Assembly (NCBI GenBank): GCA_040285825.1
Contig: JAUPSS010000001.1
Location: 930,001-994,000 of the forward strand
DNA: 64,000 nt
From: Eukaryota sp. TZLM1-RC
Lineage: Eukaryota; Metamonada: BaSk clade
Direction of reading: 5' to 3'
A program made the translations under genes and the position numbers. The notes below the pieces were generated by a model, which was given only the letters and a program-made list of their open reading frames with translations, had not been told where the DNA came from and did no database searches. Positions 8,315-20,231 of the stretch are shown one piece after another (the first letter of the stretch is position 1; each line of letters opens with the position of its first letter).

Positions 8315-10131
8315 AAGAAGAAAACTATTTGATGCCGTTAGGCAGATGAGCACACGAAAGAGAGAATTCTGAGTTTATAAAATTAATTCATAAACCAATA
8401 TCACGAAGAAATCTACTAAATCAATTTAAGTTAAACAACAACACTTTTTTCCGTTTTTTTTGAAGACATTGAGCAATACATGAACACGGCAGAAAAAGAA
8501 GTTGTCCAATTTTTACGGTAATTTTTTTGACATCATTACACACAGTTCAAATGTACATTTGTTGGTATAAGTCGAAAAGTCGAGATGAACAGAATGACAT
8601 AACATATATTATTGACATTATTAGTCTCAATAAACTAGAAGGAACCATCACATTCGCTACTCAAGAACAGCTAACCTGCATTCCAGGCTACACCTTCGGT
8701 TGTTGTTGAATTAAAATTGATTTAGTAGGGTTCTTTGTATTTCGACTGATCACGTTATACTCGATTATGAATCAGTTATTAATCAACTTAGTGTTCTCTC
8801 TCCTTCGTGTGTTCATCTGCATAACGGCATCACCTTTTCATAGACAACGCAAAACTGAGTCAAAGTATATGGTTTAATTACCTTACGTGTTTTAAAGACG
8901 TTCACAGATGTTTGGTCATCAAACATCTGTATATTTTTCAAATTTATCTCAACAAATACCACCCATAAAGAACACCTGCAACCTCAAAGGTTTCGGGATA
9001 ACAGAATGTGAATTTATGCATTTCCAATCAGCTCAATCAAAAAATGCCACCTCAAATATGAAACATATTATATGAAACAAAAATCTTGGTTGTCGATAAA
9101 GACAGTGAAAAATCAACAGAACAAGAACTCACAGATGACTTGCTCTCAATCATTTATATCTTCAATTGCAGACAAATGGGTAGACGAAGGTATAAAAGCA
9201 CAAAAGGTGAGAATTTATCCATCGAGGTTACAGAAGAAAATTCTTCGTAAAATTACCCATAAAGGAGAATTCCATTTTGCATCCCGCTCATCATATCACA
9301 AACAAGACATTACCCCATTGGTTGCCCTAACTTTTGAGAGACAAACAAAGGCATTGGGTAGAGCATATCACTGAACTTGAATTATGTCTTTACACCCAAG
9401 ATCACCATTATAAATACAACTGTCTAATATCAATTTTTCCTGTCAAAGTAGTTATACCAACATCCACACAGCAGAGATAACTCTATGATGGCGATTTGAT
9501 CAATTCCTAGAGTATGTGTACCTCAAAATATCAAATCCCATTACAATGGTTTATGCCATTATCCTATATATATTAATGCGAGTGTGAGTGGGTGTTATAT
9601 TCAATTAGTCTTTTCATAAAATAAATAACAGTGTTTTGATTGAATTCCTCATGAAACTAACTGTTATAGGCCACTGGGCAGGATATCCTAAAGCTAATGA
9701 CGCTACCTCTGGTTATTTGCTCCAGCACGATGGTTTCAATGTTCTTATTGATTGTGGTAGTGGTGTATTGTCCAACATGTTGCACTTCGTTTCTTACACC
9801 GAACTGCATGCAGTTGTCATCTCCCACTACCACCATGATCATATTGCTGACGTAGGTCCACTACAATACGCTAGGCTAGTGGAAACACAGCTAGGCAAGG
9901 TGAATTCTCCACTCAAAGTATATGGCCCATCATAATAATATATATATATAATAATGAAATTCATAGCAGTTTTTCCAAGACGACCATACAAGGATATAGC
10001 AAATGGGCAAATTTGGTATTCTACATGGCGAACATGTTTCAATTTTTTTAAAGGATTTGCATATTTTTTCCGTTTGTACAATTCGGAGTCATCAAGGGGG
10101 GATACTTCATATATTCATATCATATTCTTTC
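8315..10131 (+). repeat. 1.8-kb tandem unit R2
   Basis: Nearly identical to R1. It carries the Fanzor-motif ORF at 9072-9374 and a truncated hydrolase at 9651-9935. The TA-repeat at the junction is two bases longer than in R1. Confidence 0.93.
9651..9935 (+). pseudogene. Truncated metallo-beta-lactamase-fold hydrolase, unit R2
   Basis: Same 94-codon remnant as in R1, with the same stop at the junction. Bacterial-type MBL fold, first metal motif only. Confidence 0.8.
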
Positions 10132-11972
10132 AAGAAGAAAACTATTTGATGCCGTTAGGCAGATGAACACACGAAACAAAAGAGAGAATTCTGAGTTTAT
10201 AAAAATTAATTCATAAACCAATATCACGAAGAAATCTACTAAATCAATTTAAGTTAAACAACAACACTTTTTTCCGTTTTTCTGAGGACATTGAGCAATA
10301 CATGAACACGGCAGAAAAAGAAGTTGTCCAATTTTTTTCCGGTAATTTTTGACATCATTACACACAGTTCAAATGTACATTTGTTGGTATAAGTCGAGAA
10401 GTCGAGATGAACAGAATGACATAACATATATTATTGACATTATTAGTCTCAATAAACTAGAAGGAACCATCACATTCGCTACTGAAGAACAGCTAACCTG
10501 CATTCCAGGCTACACCTTCAGTTGTTGTTGAATTAAAATTGATTTAGTAGGGTTCTTTGTATTTCGACTGATCACGTTATACTCGATTATGAATCAGTTA
10601 TTGATCAAACTTAGTGTTCTCTCTCCTTCGTGTGTTCATCTGCATAACGGCATCACCTTTTTCATAGACAACGCAAAAACTGAGTCAAAGTATATGGTTT
10701 AATTACCTTACGTGTTTTTAAAGACGATCACAGATGTTTGGTCATCAAACATCTGTATATTTTTTTCAAATTTATCTCAACAAATATCACCCATAAAAAA
10801 ACACCTGCAACCTCAAAGGTTTCGGAATAACAGAATGTGAATTTATGCATTTCCAATCAGCTCAATCAAAAAAATGCCACCTCAAATATGAAACATATTA
10901 TATGAAACAAAAATCTTGGTTGTCGATAAAGACAGTGAAAAAAATCAACAGAACAAGAACTCACAGATGACGTGCTCTCAATCATTTATATCTTCAATTG
11001 CAGACAAATGGGTAGACGAAGGTATAAAAAGCACAAAAAGGTGAGAATTTATCCATCGAGGTTACAGAAGAAAAATTCTTCGTAAAATTACCCATAAAGG
11101 AGAATTCCATTTTGCATCCCGCTCATCATATCACAAACAAGACATTACCCCATTGGTTGCCCTAACTTTTGAGAGACAAACAAAGGCATTGGGTAGAGCA
11201 TATCACTGAACTTGAATTATGTCTTTACACCCAAGATCACCATTATAAATACAACTGTCTAATATCAATTTTTTTCCTGTCAAAGTAGTTATACCAACAT
11301 CCACACAGCAGAGATAACTCTATGATGGCGATTTGATCAATTCCTAGAGTATGTGTACCTCAAAATATCAAAATCCCATTACAATGGTTTATGCCATTAT
11401 CCCTATATATATTAATGCGAGTGTGAGTGGGTGTTATATTCAATTAGTCTTTTTCATAAAATAAATAACAGTGGTTTTGATTTGAATTCCTCATGAAAAC
11501 TAACTGTTATAGGCCACTGGGCAGGATATCCTAAAGCTAATGACGCTACCTCTGGTTATTTGCTCCAGCACGATGGTTTCAATGTTCTTATTGATTGTGG
11601 TAGTGGTGTATTGTCCAACATGTTGCACTTCGTTTCTTACACCGAACTGCATGCAGTTGTCATCTCCCACTACCACCATGATCATATTGCTGACGTAGGT
11701 CCACTACAATACGCTAGGCTAGTGGAAACACAGCTAGGCAAGGTGAATTCTCCACTCAAAGTATATGGCCCATCATAATAATATATATATAATAATGAAA
11801 TTCATAGCAGTTTTTCCAAGACGACCATACAAGGATATAGCAAATGGGCAAATTTGGTATTCTACATGGCGAACATGTTTCAATTTTTTTAAAGGATTTG
11901 CATATTTTTTCCGTTTGTACAATTCGGAGTCATCAAGGGGGGATACTTCATATATTCATATCATATTCTTTC
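10132..11972 (+). repeat. 1.8-kb tandem unit R3
   Basis: Same organisation as R1 but with many one- or two-base expansions of A and T runs, which break both ORFs of the unit. The hydrolase remnant at about 11493-11778 has an extra A right after its ATG (ATGAAAAC against ATGAAAC). Insertions almost only in homopolymers look like long-read errors as much as real decay. Confidence 0.9.
11493..11778 (+). pseudogene. Truncated, frameshifted metallo-hydrolase, unit R3
   Basis: As in R1, but an added A in the first codons shifts the frame. The rest of the 94-codon remnant is readable from about 11560. Confidence 0.7.
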
Positions 11973-13804
11973 AAGAAGAAAACTATTTGATGCCGTTAGG
12001 CAGATGAACACACGAAACAAAGAGAGAATTCTGAGTTTATAAAATTAATTCATAAACCAATATCACGAAGAAATCTACTAAATCAATTTAAGTTAAACAA
12101 CAACACTTTTTTCCGTTTTTTTGAAGACATTGAGCAATACATGAACACGGCAGAAAAAGAAGTTGTCCAATTTTTCCGGTAATTTTTTGACATCATTACA
12201 CACAGTTCAAATGTACATTTGTTGGTATAAGTTGAGAAGTCGAGATGAACAGAATGACATAACATATATTATTGACATTATTAGTCTCAATAAACTAGAA
12301 GGAACCATCACATTCGCTACTGAAGAACAGCTAACCTGCATTCCAGGCTACACCTTCAGTTGTTGTTGAATTAAAATTGATTTAGTAGGGTTCTTTGTAA
12401 TTCGACTGCTCACGTTATACTCGATTATGAATCAGTTATTGATAAACTTAGTGTTCTCTCTCCTTCGTGTGTTCATCTGCATAACGGCATCACCTTTTTC
12501 ATAGGCAACGCAAAAACTGAGTCAAAGTATATGGTTTAATTACCTTACGTGTTTTTAAAGACGATCACAGATGTTTGGTCATCAAACATTTGTATATTTT
12601 TCAAATTTATCTCAACAAATATCACCCATAAAAAACACCTGCAACCTCAAAGGTTTCGGGAATAACAGAATGTGAATTTATGCATTTCCAATCAGCTCAA
12701 TCAAAAAAAATGCCACCTCAAATATGAAACATATTATATGAAACAAAAAAATCTTGGTTGTCGATAAAGACAGTGAAAAAAATCAACAGAACAAGAACTC
12801 ACAGATGACGTGCTCTCAATCATTTATATCTTCAATTGCAGACAAATGGGTAGACGAAGGTATAAAAGCACAAAAGGTGAGAATTTATCCATCGAGGTTA
12901 CAGAAGAAAATTCTTCGTAAAATTACCCATAAAGGAGAATTCCATTTTGCATCCCGCTCATCATATCACAAACAAGACATTACCCCATTGGTTGCCCTAA
13001 CTTTTTGAGAGACAAACAAAGGCATTGGGTAGAGCATATCACTGAACTTGAATTATGTCTTTACACCCAAGATCACCATTATAAATACAACTGTCTAATA
13101 TCAATTTTTCCTGTCAAAGTAGTTATACCAACATCCACACAGCAGAGATAACTCTATGATGGCGATTTGATCAATTCCTAGAGTATGTGTACCTCAAAAT
13201 ATCAAATCCCATTACAATGGTTTATGCCATTATCCCTATATATATTAATGCGAGTGTGAGTGGGTGTTATATTCAATTAGTCTTTTTCATAAAAATAAAT
13301 AACAGTGTTTTTGATTGAATTCCTCATGAAACTAACTGTTATAGGCCACTGGGCAGGATATCCTAAAGCTAATGACGCTACCTCTGGTTATTTGCTCCAG
13401 CACGATGGTTTCAATGTTCTTATTGATTGTGGTAGTGGTGTATTGTCCAACATGTTGCACTTCGTTTCTTACACCGAACTGCATGCAGTTGTCATCTCCC
13501 ACTACCACCATGATCATATTGCTGACGTAGGTCCACTACAATACGCTAGGCTAGTGGAAACACAGCTAGGCAAGGTGAATTCTCCACTCAAAGTATATGG
13601 CCCATCATAATAATATATATATAATAATGAAATTCATAGCAGTTTTTCCAAGACGACCATACAAGGATATAGCAAATGGGCAAATTTGGTATTCTACATG
13701 GCGAACATGTTTCAATTTTTTTAAAGGATTTGCATATTTTTTTCCGTTTGTACAATTCGGAGTCATCAAGGGGGATACTTCATATATTCATATCATATTC
13801 TTTC
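11973..13804 (+). repeat. 1.8-kb tandem unit R4
   Basis: Same organisation. From here on the units share changes that R1 and R2 lack, such as CATTTGT in the inverted repeat and TTGCTCACG-type substitutions, so R4-R6 form a subgroup. The Fanzor-motif ORF is frameshifted by homopolymer length changes at both ends (open part 12754-13008). Confidence 0.92.
13326..13610 (+). pseudogene. Truncated metallo-hydrolase, unit R4
   Basis: Ninety-four-codon remnant with intact frame from the usual ATG, ending at the junction stop. Contains SHYHHDH only. Confidence 0.8.
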
Positions 13805-14564
13805 AAGAAGAAAACTATTTGATGCCGTTAGGCAGATGAACACACGAAACAAAGAGAGAATTCTGAGTTTATAAAATTAATTCATAAACCAATATCACGA
13901 AGAAATCTACTAAATCAATTTAAGTTAAACAACAACACTTTTTTCCGTTTTTTTTGAAGACATTGAGCAATACATGAACACGGCAGAAAAAGAAGTTGTC
14001 CAATTTTTCCGGTAATTTTTTGACATCATTACACACAGTTCAAATGTACATTTGTTGGTATAAGTTGAGAAGTCGAGATGAACAGAATGACATAACATAT
14101 ATTATTGACATTATTAGTCTCAATAAACTAGAAGGAACCATCACATTCGCTACTGAAGAACAGCTAACCTGCATTCCAGGCTACACCTTCAGTTGTTGTT
14201 GAATTAAAATTGATTTAGTAGGGTTCTTTGTAATTCGACTGCTCACGTTATACTCGATTATGAATCAGTTATTGATAAACTTAGTGTTCTCTCTCCTTCG
14301 TGTGTTCATCTGCATAACGGCATCACCTTTTCATAGGCAACGCAAAACTGGGTCAAAGTATATGGTTTAATTACCTTACGTGTTTTAAAGACGATCACAG
14401 ATGTTTGGTCATCAAACATTTGTATATTTTTCAAATTTATCTCAACAAATATCACCCATAAAAAACACCTGCAACCTCAAAGGTTTCGGAATAACAGAAT
14501 GTGAATTTATGCATTTCCAATCAGCTCAATCAAAAAATGCCACCTCAAATATGAAACATATTAT

Positions 14565-14885
14565 ATGAAACAAAAATCTTGGTTGTCGATAAAGACAGTG
14601 AAAAATCAACAGAACAAGAACTCACAGATGACGTGCTCTCAATCATTTATATCTTCAATTGCAGACAAATGGGTAGACGAAGGTATAAAAGCACAAAAGG
14701 TGAGAATTTATCCATCGAGGTTACAGAAGAAAATTCTTCGTAAAATTACCCATAAAGGAGAATTCCATTTTGCATCCCGCTCATCATATCACAAACAAGA
14801 CATTACCCCATTGGTTGCCCTAACTTTTGAGAGACAAACAAAGGCATTGGGTAGAGCATATTTGGAAGATGAAACTTATTCATAA
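14565..14885 (+). pseudogene. ORF with Fanzor/TnpB-like N-terminal motif, unit R5
   Basis: The 106-codon version ends LEDETYS, as in copy 2 (24408-24728). It carries the same KVRIYPSRLQKKILRK segment. R1 and R2 have a shortened version ending AYH because of a deletion. Confidence 0.35.
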
Positions 14886-15221
14886 ATGTTTATTTCATTA
14901 ATAAATTGAATTTCTATAATTGAATATCATACAATGCTTCACTGAACTTGAATTATGTCTTTACACCCAAGATCACCATTATAAATACAACTGTCTAATA
15001 TCAATTTTTCCTGTCAAAGTAGTTATACCAACATCCACACAGCAGAGATAACTCTATGATGGCGATTTGATCAATTCCTAGAGTATGTGTACCTCAAAAT
15101 ATCAAATCCCATTACAATGGTTTATGCCATTATCCTATATATATTAATGCGAGTGTGAGTGGGTGTTATATTCAATTAGTCTTTTCATAAAATAAATAAC
15201 AGTGTTTTGATTGAATTCCTC

Positions 15222-15506
15222 ATGAAACTAACTGTTATAGGCCACTGGGCAGGATATCCTAAAGCTAATGACGCTACCTCTGGTTATTTGCTCCAGCACG
15301 ATGGTTTCAATGTTCTTATTGATTGTGGTAGTGGTGTATTGTCCAACATGTTGCACTTCGTTTCTTACACCGAACTGCATGCAGTTGTCATCTCCCACTA
15401 CCACCATGATCATATTGCTGACGTAGGTCCACTACAATACGCTAGGCTAGTGGAAACACAGCTAGGCAAGGTGAATTCTCCACTCAAAGTATATGGCCCA
15501 TCATAA
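15222..15506 (+). pseudogene. Truncated metallo-hydrolase, unit R5
   Basis: Ninety-four-codon remnant in frame from the usual ATG, then the junction stop. Confidence 0.8.
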
Positions 15507-15697
15507 TAATATATATAATAATGAAATTCATAGCAGTTTTTCCAAGACGACCATACAAGGATATAGCAAATGGGCAAATTTGGTATTCTACATGGCGAAC
15601 ATGTTTCAATTTTTTTAAAGGATTTGCATATTTTTTCCGTTTGTACAATTCGGAGTCATCAAGGGGGATACTTCATATATTCATATCATATTCTTTC

Positions 15698-17866
15698 AAG
15701 AAGAAAAACTATTTGATGCCGTTAGGCAGATGAACACACGAAACAAAGAGAGAATTCTGAGTTTATAAAATTAATTCATAAACCAATATCACGAAGAAAT
15801 CTACTAAATCAATTTAAGTTAAACAACAACACTTTTTTCCGTTTTTTTTTGAAGACATTGAGCAATACATGAACACGGCAGAAAAAAAGAAGTTGTCCAA
15901 TTTTTTTCCGGTAATTTTTTTGACATCATTACACACAGTTCAAATGTACATTTGTTGGTATAAGTTGAGAAGTCGAGATGAACAGAATGACATAACATAT
16001 ATTATTGACATTATTAGTCTCAATAAACTAGAAGGAACCATCACATTCGCTACTGAAGAACAGCTAACCTGCATTCCAGGCTACACCTTCAGTTGTTGTT
16101 GAATTAAAATTGATTTAGTAGGGTTCTTTGTAATTCGACTGCTCACGTTATACTCGATTATGAATCAGTTATTGATAAACTTAGTGTTCTCTCTCCTTCG
16201 TGTGTTCATCTGCATAACGGCATCACCTTTTCATAGGCAACGCAAAACTGGGTCAAAGTATATGGTTTAATTACCTTACGTGTTTTAAAGACGATCACAG
16301 ATGTTTGGTCATCAAACATTTGTATATTTTTTTCAAATTTATCTCAACAAATATCACCCATAAAAAACACCTGCAACCTCAAAGGTTTCGGAATAACAGA
16401 ATGTGAATTTATGCATTTCCAATCAGCTCAATCAAAAAATGCCACCTCAAATATGAAACATATTATATGAAACAAAAATCTTGGTTGTCGATAAAGACAG
16501 TGAAAAAAATCAACAGAACAAGAACTCACAGATGACGTGCTCTCAATCATTTATATCTTCAATTGCAGACAAATGGGTAGACGAAGGTATAAAAGCACAA
16601 AAGGTGAGAATTTATCCATCGAGGTTACAGAAGAAAATTCTTCGTAAAATTACCCATAAAGGAGAATTCCATTTTGCATCCCGCTCATCATATCACAAAC
16701 AAGACATTACCCCATTGGTTGCCCTAACTTTTGAGAGACAAACAAAGGCATTGGGTAGAGCATATTTGGAAGATGAAACTTATTCATAAATGTTTATTTC
16801 ATTAATAAATTGAATTTCTATAATTGAATATCATACAATGCTTCACTGAACTTGAATTATGTCTTTACACCCAAGATCACCATTATAAATACAACTGTCT
16901 AATATCAATTTTTTTCCTGTCAAAGTAGTTATACCAACATCCACACAGCAGAGATAACTCTATGATGGCGATTTGATCAATTCCTAGAGTATGTGTACCT
17001 CAAAATATCAAAACCCATTAGAATGGTTTATGCCATTATCCTATATATATTAATGCGAGTGTGAGTGGGTGTTATATTCAATTAGTCTTTTTCATAAAAA
17101 TAAATAACAGTGGTTTGATTGAATTCCTCATGAAACTAACTGTTATAGGCCACTGGGCAGGATATCCTAAAAGCTAATGACGCTACCTCTGGTTATTTGC
17201 TCCAGCACGATGGTTTCAATGTTCTTATTGATTGTGGTAGTGGTGTATTGTCCAACATGTTGCACTTCGTTTTCTTACACCGAACTGCATGCAGTTGTCA
17301 TCTCCCACTACCACCATGATCATATTGCTGACGTAGGTCCACTACAATACGCTAGGCTAGTGGAAACACAGCTAGGCAAGGTGAATTCTCCACTCAAAGT
17401 ATATGGCCCATCGTATGATCAGGATACACTGTCAAAGTTAAAGAAACCTCCATTTGTTGACACTGTTCCATATGACCCGCAAAGCCGAAAAACAATAGGT
17501 CCATTTGAGTTGGAATTTCATGAAAATATCCACTCAATTAAATCATTTGCCATTAAGGCTACTTGTGGATCCAAATCAGTAGCTTATTCAGGAGACACTG
17601 CCTATCATGAGACATTGGCAGAGTTTGTTAGTGATGTAGATTTGTTCATTTGCGAGGCGAGCTTCTATCCTTGGCAAGATGCAGTGCCTTATGGACACTT
17701 AACAAGTACAGAAGCAGCGAGAATTGCTCAAAAAGCGTCAGTAAATCATCTTTTACTTACACATTTACCTCACTTCGGAAATGTAAACGAGTTGCTTGAG
17801 GATGCTAAGAAACATTTCGAACAGAGAACGAGTCTGGCATTCAAAGGGTGGTGTTGTGAGATATAG
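15698..17866 (+). repeat. Last tandem unit R6, with full-length hydrolase
   Basis: The sixth unit lacks the TAATAATATA junction and runs into the complete hydrolase coding region. It therefore has the same structure as the single unit at 23716-25799. This suggests the array grew leftwards from one ancestral unit, with a junction formed once and then amplified. Confidence 0.92.
17130..17866 (+). pseudogene. Metallo-beta-lactamase-fold hydrolase, copy 1, frame broken by two +1 insertions
   Basis: The coding region matches the intact gene at 25065-25799 along its full length. It has an extra A in TCCTAAAAGC (about 17170) and an extra T in TTCGTTTTCT (about 17272). The two +1 shifts do not cancel, so no full protein is read from the ATG at 17130. 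The longest open frame (17177-17866) starts in the wrong frame and becomes correct only after codon 32 or so. All later metal ligands are present. The gene is either a recent pseudogene or intact with two homopolymer errors in the assembly; the second is plausible because similar +1 changes occur throughout this window. Confidence 0.75.
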
Positions 17867-18053
17867 TTGTTTTTGTGGTTTGATTCCATTGGAATGTGGA
17901 AGTGTAAAGAAAATGGTGTGCTGTTAAAGTAACTACAAGTGATTCAATCAATCAAGATGATTCAATCAATCAACATTTTGACACCATAAATTCAATAGAC
18001 TTGATGACTAGACACTAGCATTAGTAGAGAAAAATTGGTTAATGAAACTTTAT

Positions 18054-19505
18054 TTATAAGTCAAGTTTGAGACAACTTTTGACAATTTTCTTCAAAAAAG
18101 ATTTCTTGACAAATTCAGGATCTTGGTTGACATTCCAATGCCCATATTTTCTATAACAAGAAGAGTCGTTTTTCCTATCACACTTGTCGCCAAACTTGCA
18201 CTTATAAGGAATCACTGGTATAGGTTCATGGGAAAAAGTGAAGCGATGAAGAGGATCCTTAAGACCTTCACAACTTACCCCATGTTCACATACTTCCAGC
18301 TCAACGTGGTCAAATAGTCTGCAGTGTTCCTCATTTTCCACATCTTTACAAAATCCTGAATATCGACAAATATGTTTAAACCCCCTTAAATGCTTCGCTC
18401 CCTCGGAGGTCTTTCCCATATGATCCACATAGTAATACTCGCAGGTATAAGGATTAGGACATTGAGGTAGTCCTGAGTTTATATTAGCAACATTTTTAGT
18501 AATAGAGGAAGATCTTGGTTTTTGAAACGATTTTGTGGATGTAAAATGTTGAAAAAATGTTCGATGGGATAGTGAAGCCAACTGGTTACAATTTTTAAAG
18601 GGGCAACGTGGAACATGGTGAAATTTTGAAATATGATCTCTTTCATCAACACGTTGACAGGGAAAGAGCAAATCATGACATGGAAGCATAAAATTTCGAG
18701 AATTTTGAATTAAATCGTATTTAATTAAATCTTGGCATTGTGCTAGACAATCCCCAAATCCACTAAATATAATTGAATCAAAAAACTTATGAAGTATGCC
18801 ATTATGCAATGCGGCCTGACAAGCAAATAAACCCTCCCTTGTAGCAAACTTAATGAATTGAGGAAGTGTGACTCCACCTTGGATTTCTACAAGTTCTTGT
18901 TGGAGAGCATCTCGGAGTTGGACCTGTAAAATGAGACATTGTGAAGTTTCGCCCAAATTGTATACGATATAGAGATTTTCTCTGTCTGAAACAGCACAAA
19001 CAGGATGATCAGGAGATCCAGAAACCCTAATGCGTGTGGTTGTCTTCAATTCAGGTTTGGTATCGGAGTTTCGTTGCCAATGACGAAGGCATACTTCGTT
19101 TTCAGATTCAACCTTTACAAATTCAACCGATACAGAGGAATCCTCGTGGAGTGTTACAACATCAGATAAATCGGAAATCATGGGGCAAAAGGACTTTCTA
19201 TTTTGGAAATCGGAGGGGTGAACATGAAGCCCAACAACATGCTGAGCAAACAGTAGATGATCAGAGAGCACAAGCTTCTGTATATTTGCTTTTGTAGATT
19301 TTTGCGTTACTTCAGGAATGTCCAAAAGGTGTAATTGTTGAAAGCTTGACCTATCACATTGGTTGAGTGACTTAACTTGTGGTGTTTCCATGATAAATCT
19401 TTGTAGTGTTTTAGCGAAAAAATATTCTGTTAGAAAGATGAAATTCTTGATACAGAATTTATATAGTTGAACAGTACGAGGACTGTTCTCCTTCAGATTT
19501 CTCAT
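18054..19505 (-). CDS. Protein with C-terminal PBZ-type zinc fingers, copy 1
   Basis: Up to 483 residues. The C-terminal half is nearly identical to the PARG-PBZ protein at 26003-28765. It carries up to six tandem C-x5-C ... H-x5-H fingers of the PBZ (poly(ADP-ribose)-binding) kind, for example KCKFGDKC and CEHGVSC followed by HRFTFSH. The N-terminal half is unrelated to the PARG and I do not recognise it. Homology between the two proteins starts at HKFFDSIIFSGFGD (about 18790 on the DNA). It therefore lacks the glycohydrolase and may only bind PAR. A second in-frame ATG at 19391 (METPQVK) is a reasonable alternative start, since the 38 residues before it look non-coding. It converges with the hydrolase gene, stop to stop, about 190 bp apart. 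Confidence 0.78.
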   Translation of the reverse strand: MRNLKENSPRTVQLYKFCIKNFIFLTEYFFAKTLQRFIMETPQVKSLNQCDRSSFQQLHLLDIPEVTQKSTKANIQKLVLSDHLLFAQHVVGLHVHPSDFQNRKSFCPMISDLSDVVTLHEDSSVSVEFVKVESENEVCLRHWQRNSDTKPELKTTTRIRVSGSPDHPVCAVSDRENLYIVYNLGETSQCLILQVQLRDALQQELVEIQGGVTLPQFIKFATREGLFACQAALHNGILHKFFDSIIFSGFGDCLAQCQDLIKYDLIQNSRNFMLPCHDLLFPCQRVDERDHISKFHHVPRCPFKNCNQLASLSHRTFFQHFTSTKSFQKPRSSSITKNVANINSGLPQCPNPYTCEYYYVDHMGKTSEGAKHLRGFKHICRYSGFCKDVENEEHCRLFDHVELEVCEHGVSCEGLKDPLHRFTFSHEPIPVIPYKCKFGDKCDRKNDSSCYRKYGHWNVNQDPEFVKKSFLKKIVKSCLKLDL

Positions 19506-20231
19506 AAATTTGTCACAATGATAATGTTGTAATTGTAAGTTGCAACTGACAAAAGCAATAATAGTTAAAGACTATTATCGGTATTATAAGGTTCAGGTAA
19601 TAAACCTAGATCGTGGATTACTAGCAGAATTTAGGTTCAAATTCATTGAAATAATGTGGAGATAATGGGTGTAAATTTTTTTTGCAAAACCACAACCAAT
19701 CCGTTTTGCAATTTTTAACCTCGTTTTTCAACCCTTTGCTGAGTTTTGTGAGCTTACTAGCCTATCTTGAAATAAAATCTTCTTAAAAATTATTAATGCT
19801 TTGAACCATTACCAAACAAACCATTAAACGAGTGCCACAACACCACGTGAAACTCTGAGATATCCACATGAATGAGTAGTTTAAGTTTGTTTGGTGAACC
19901 TTTTTGCGGCAAAACTGCAAAATAAAAAGAGAAAAATCGTTCGGAATTTAATTAAATTAATTAAATAAATTTGAAGGTGACAATGTCAGTACAGCCGACT
20001 CGGCGGCCTCTGTAAACACGGACAAAACTACCCTCTCCAATAAGATCAAGTACAAGATCAATATATCAGTATAGATCAGTATAAGATCAAGGTGGTCTAG
20101 ATGGGGCACATATAGATCGTCACAAATATGTGAAATATGTTGTGTGAAATGGCACGTAGTGATGATGATCATTGAAATTAGCATGAAGGAATGTTCATTG
20201 GCAATTTTGGTAATTATCTTATTTTCTCACA
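19506..20231. other. Intergenic region before kinase-LRR copy 2
   Basis: AT-rich, no gene seen. From about 20122 it matches the upstream region of kinase-LRR copy 1. The sequence to the left is different, so this is the left edge of the second duplicated block. Confidence 0.6.

Larger units (their letters stand above)
13805..15697 (+). repeat. 1.8-kb tandem unit R5
   Basis: About 60-80 bp longer than R1-R4. It keeps the segment after the Fanzor-motif ORF (LEDETYS stop, then TGTTTATTTCATTAATAAATT) that is also in R6 and in the single unit of copy 2 but deleted in R1-R4. R5 is therefore an intermediate between the ancestral and the deleted unit. Confidence 0.92.

Noticed and set aside
6501-17866. 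CRISPR-like array
   Set aside because: Repeats are 1.8 kb with no spacers, and the gene content is eukaryotic.
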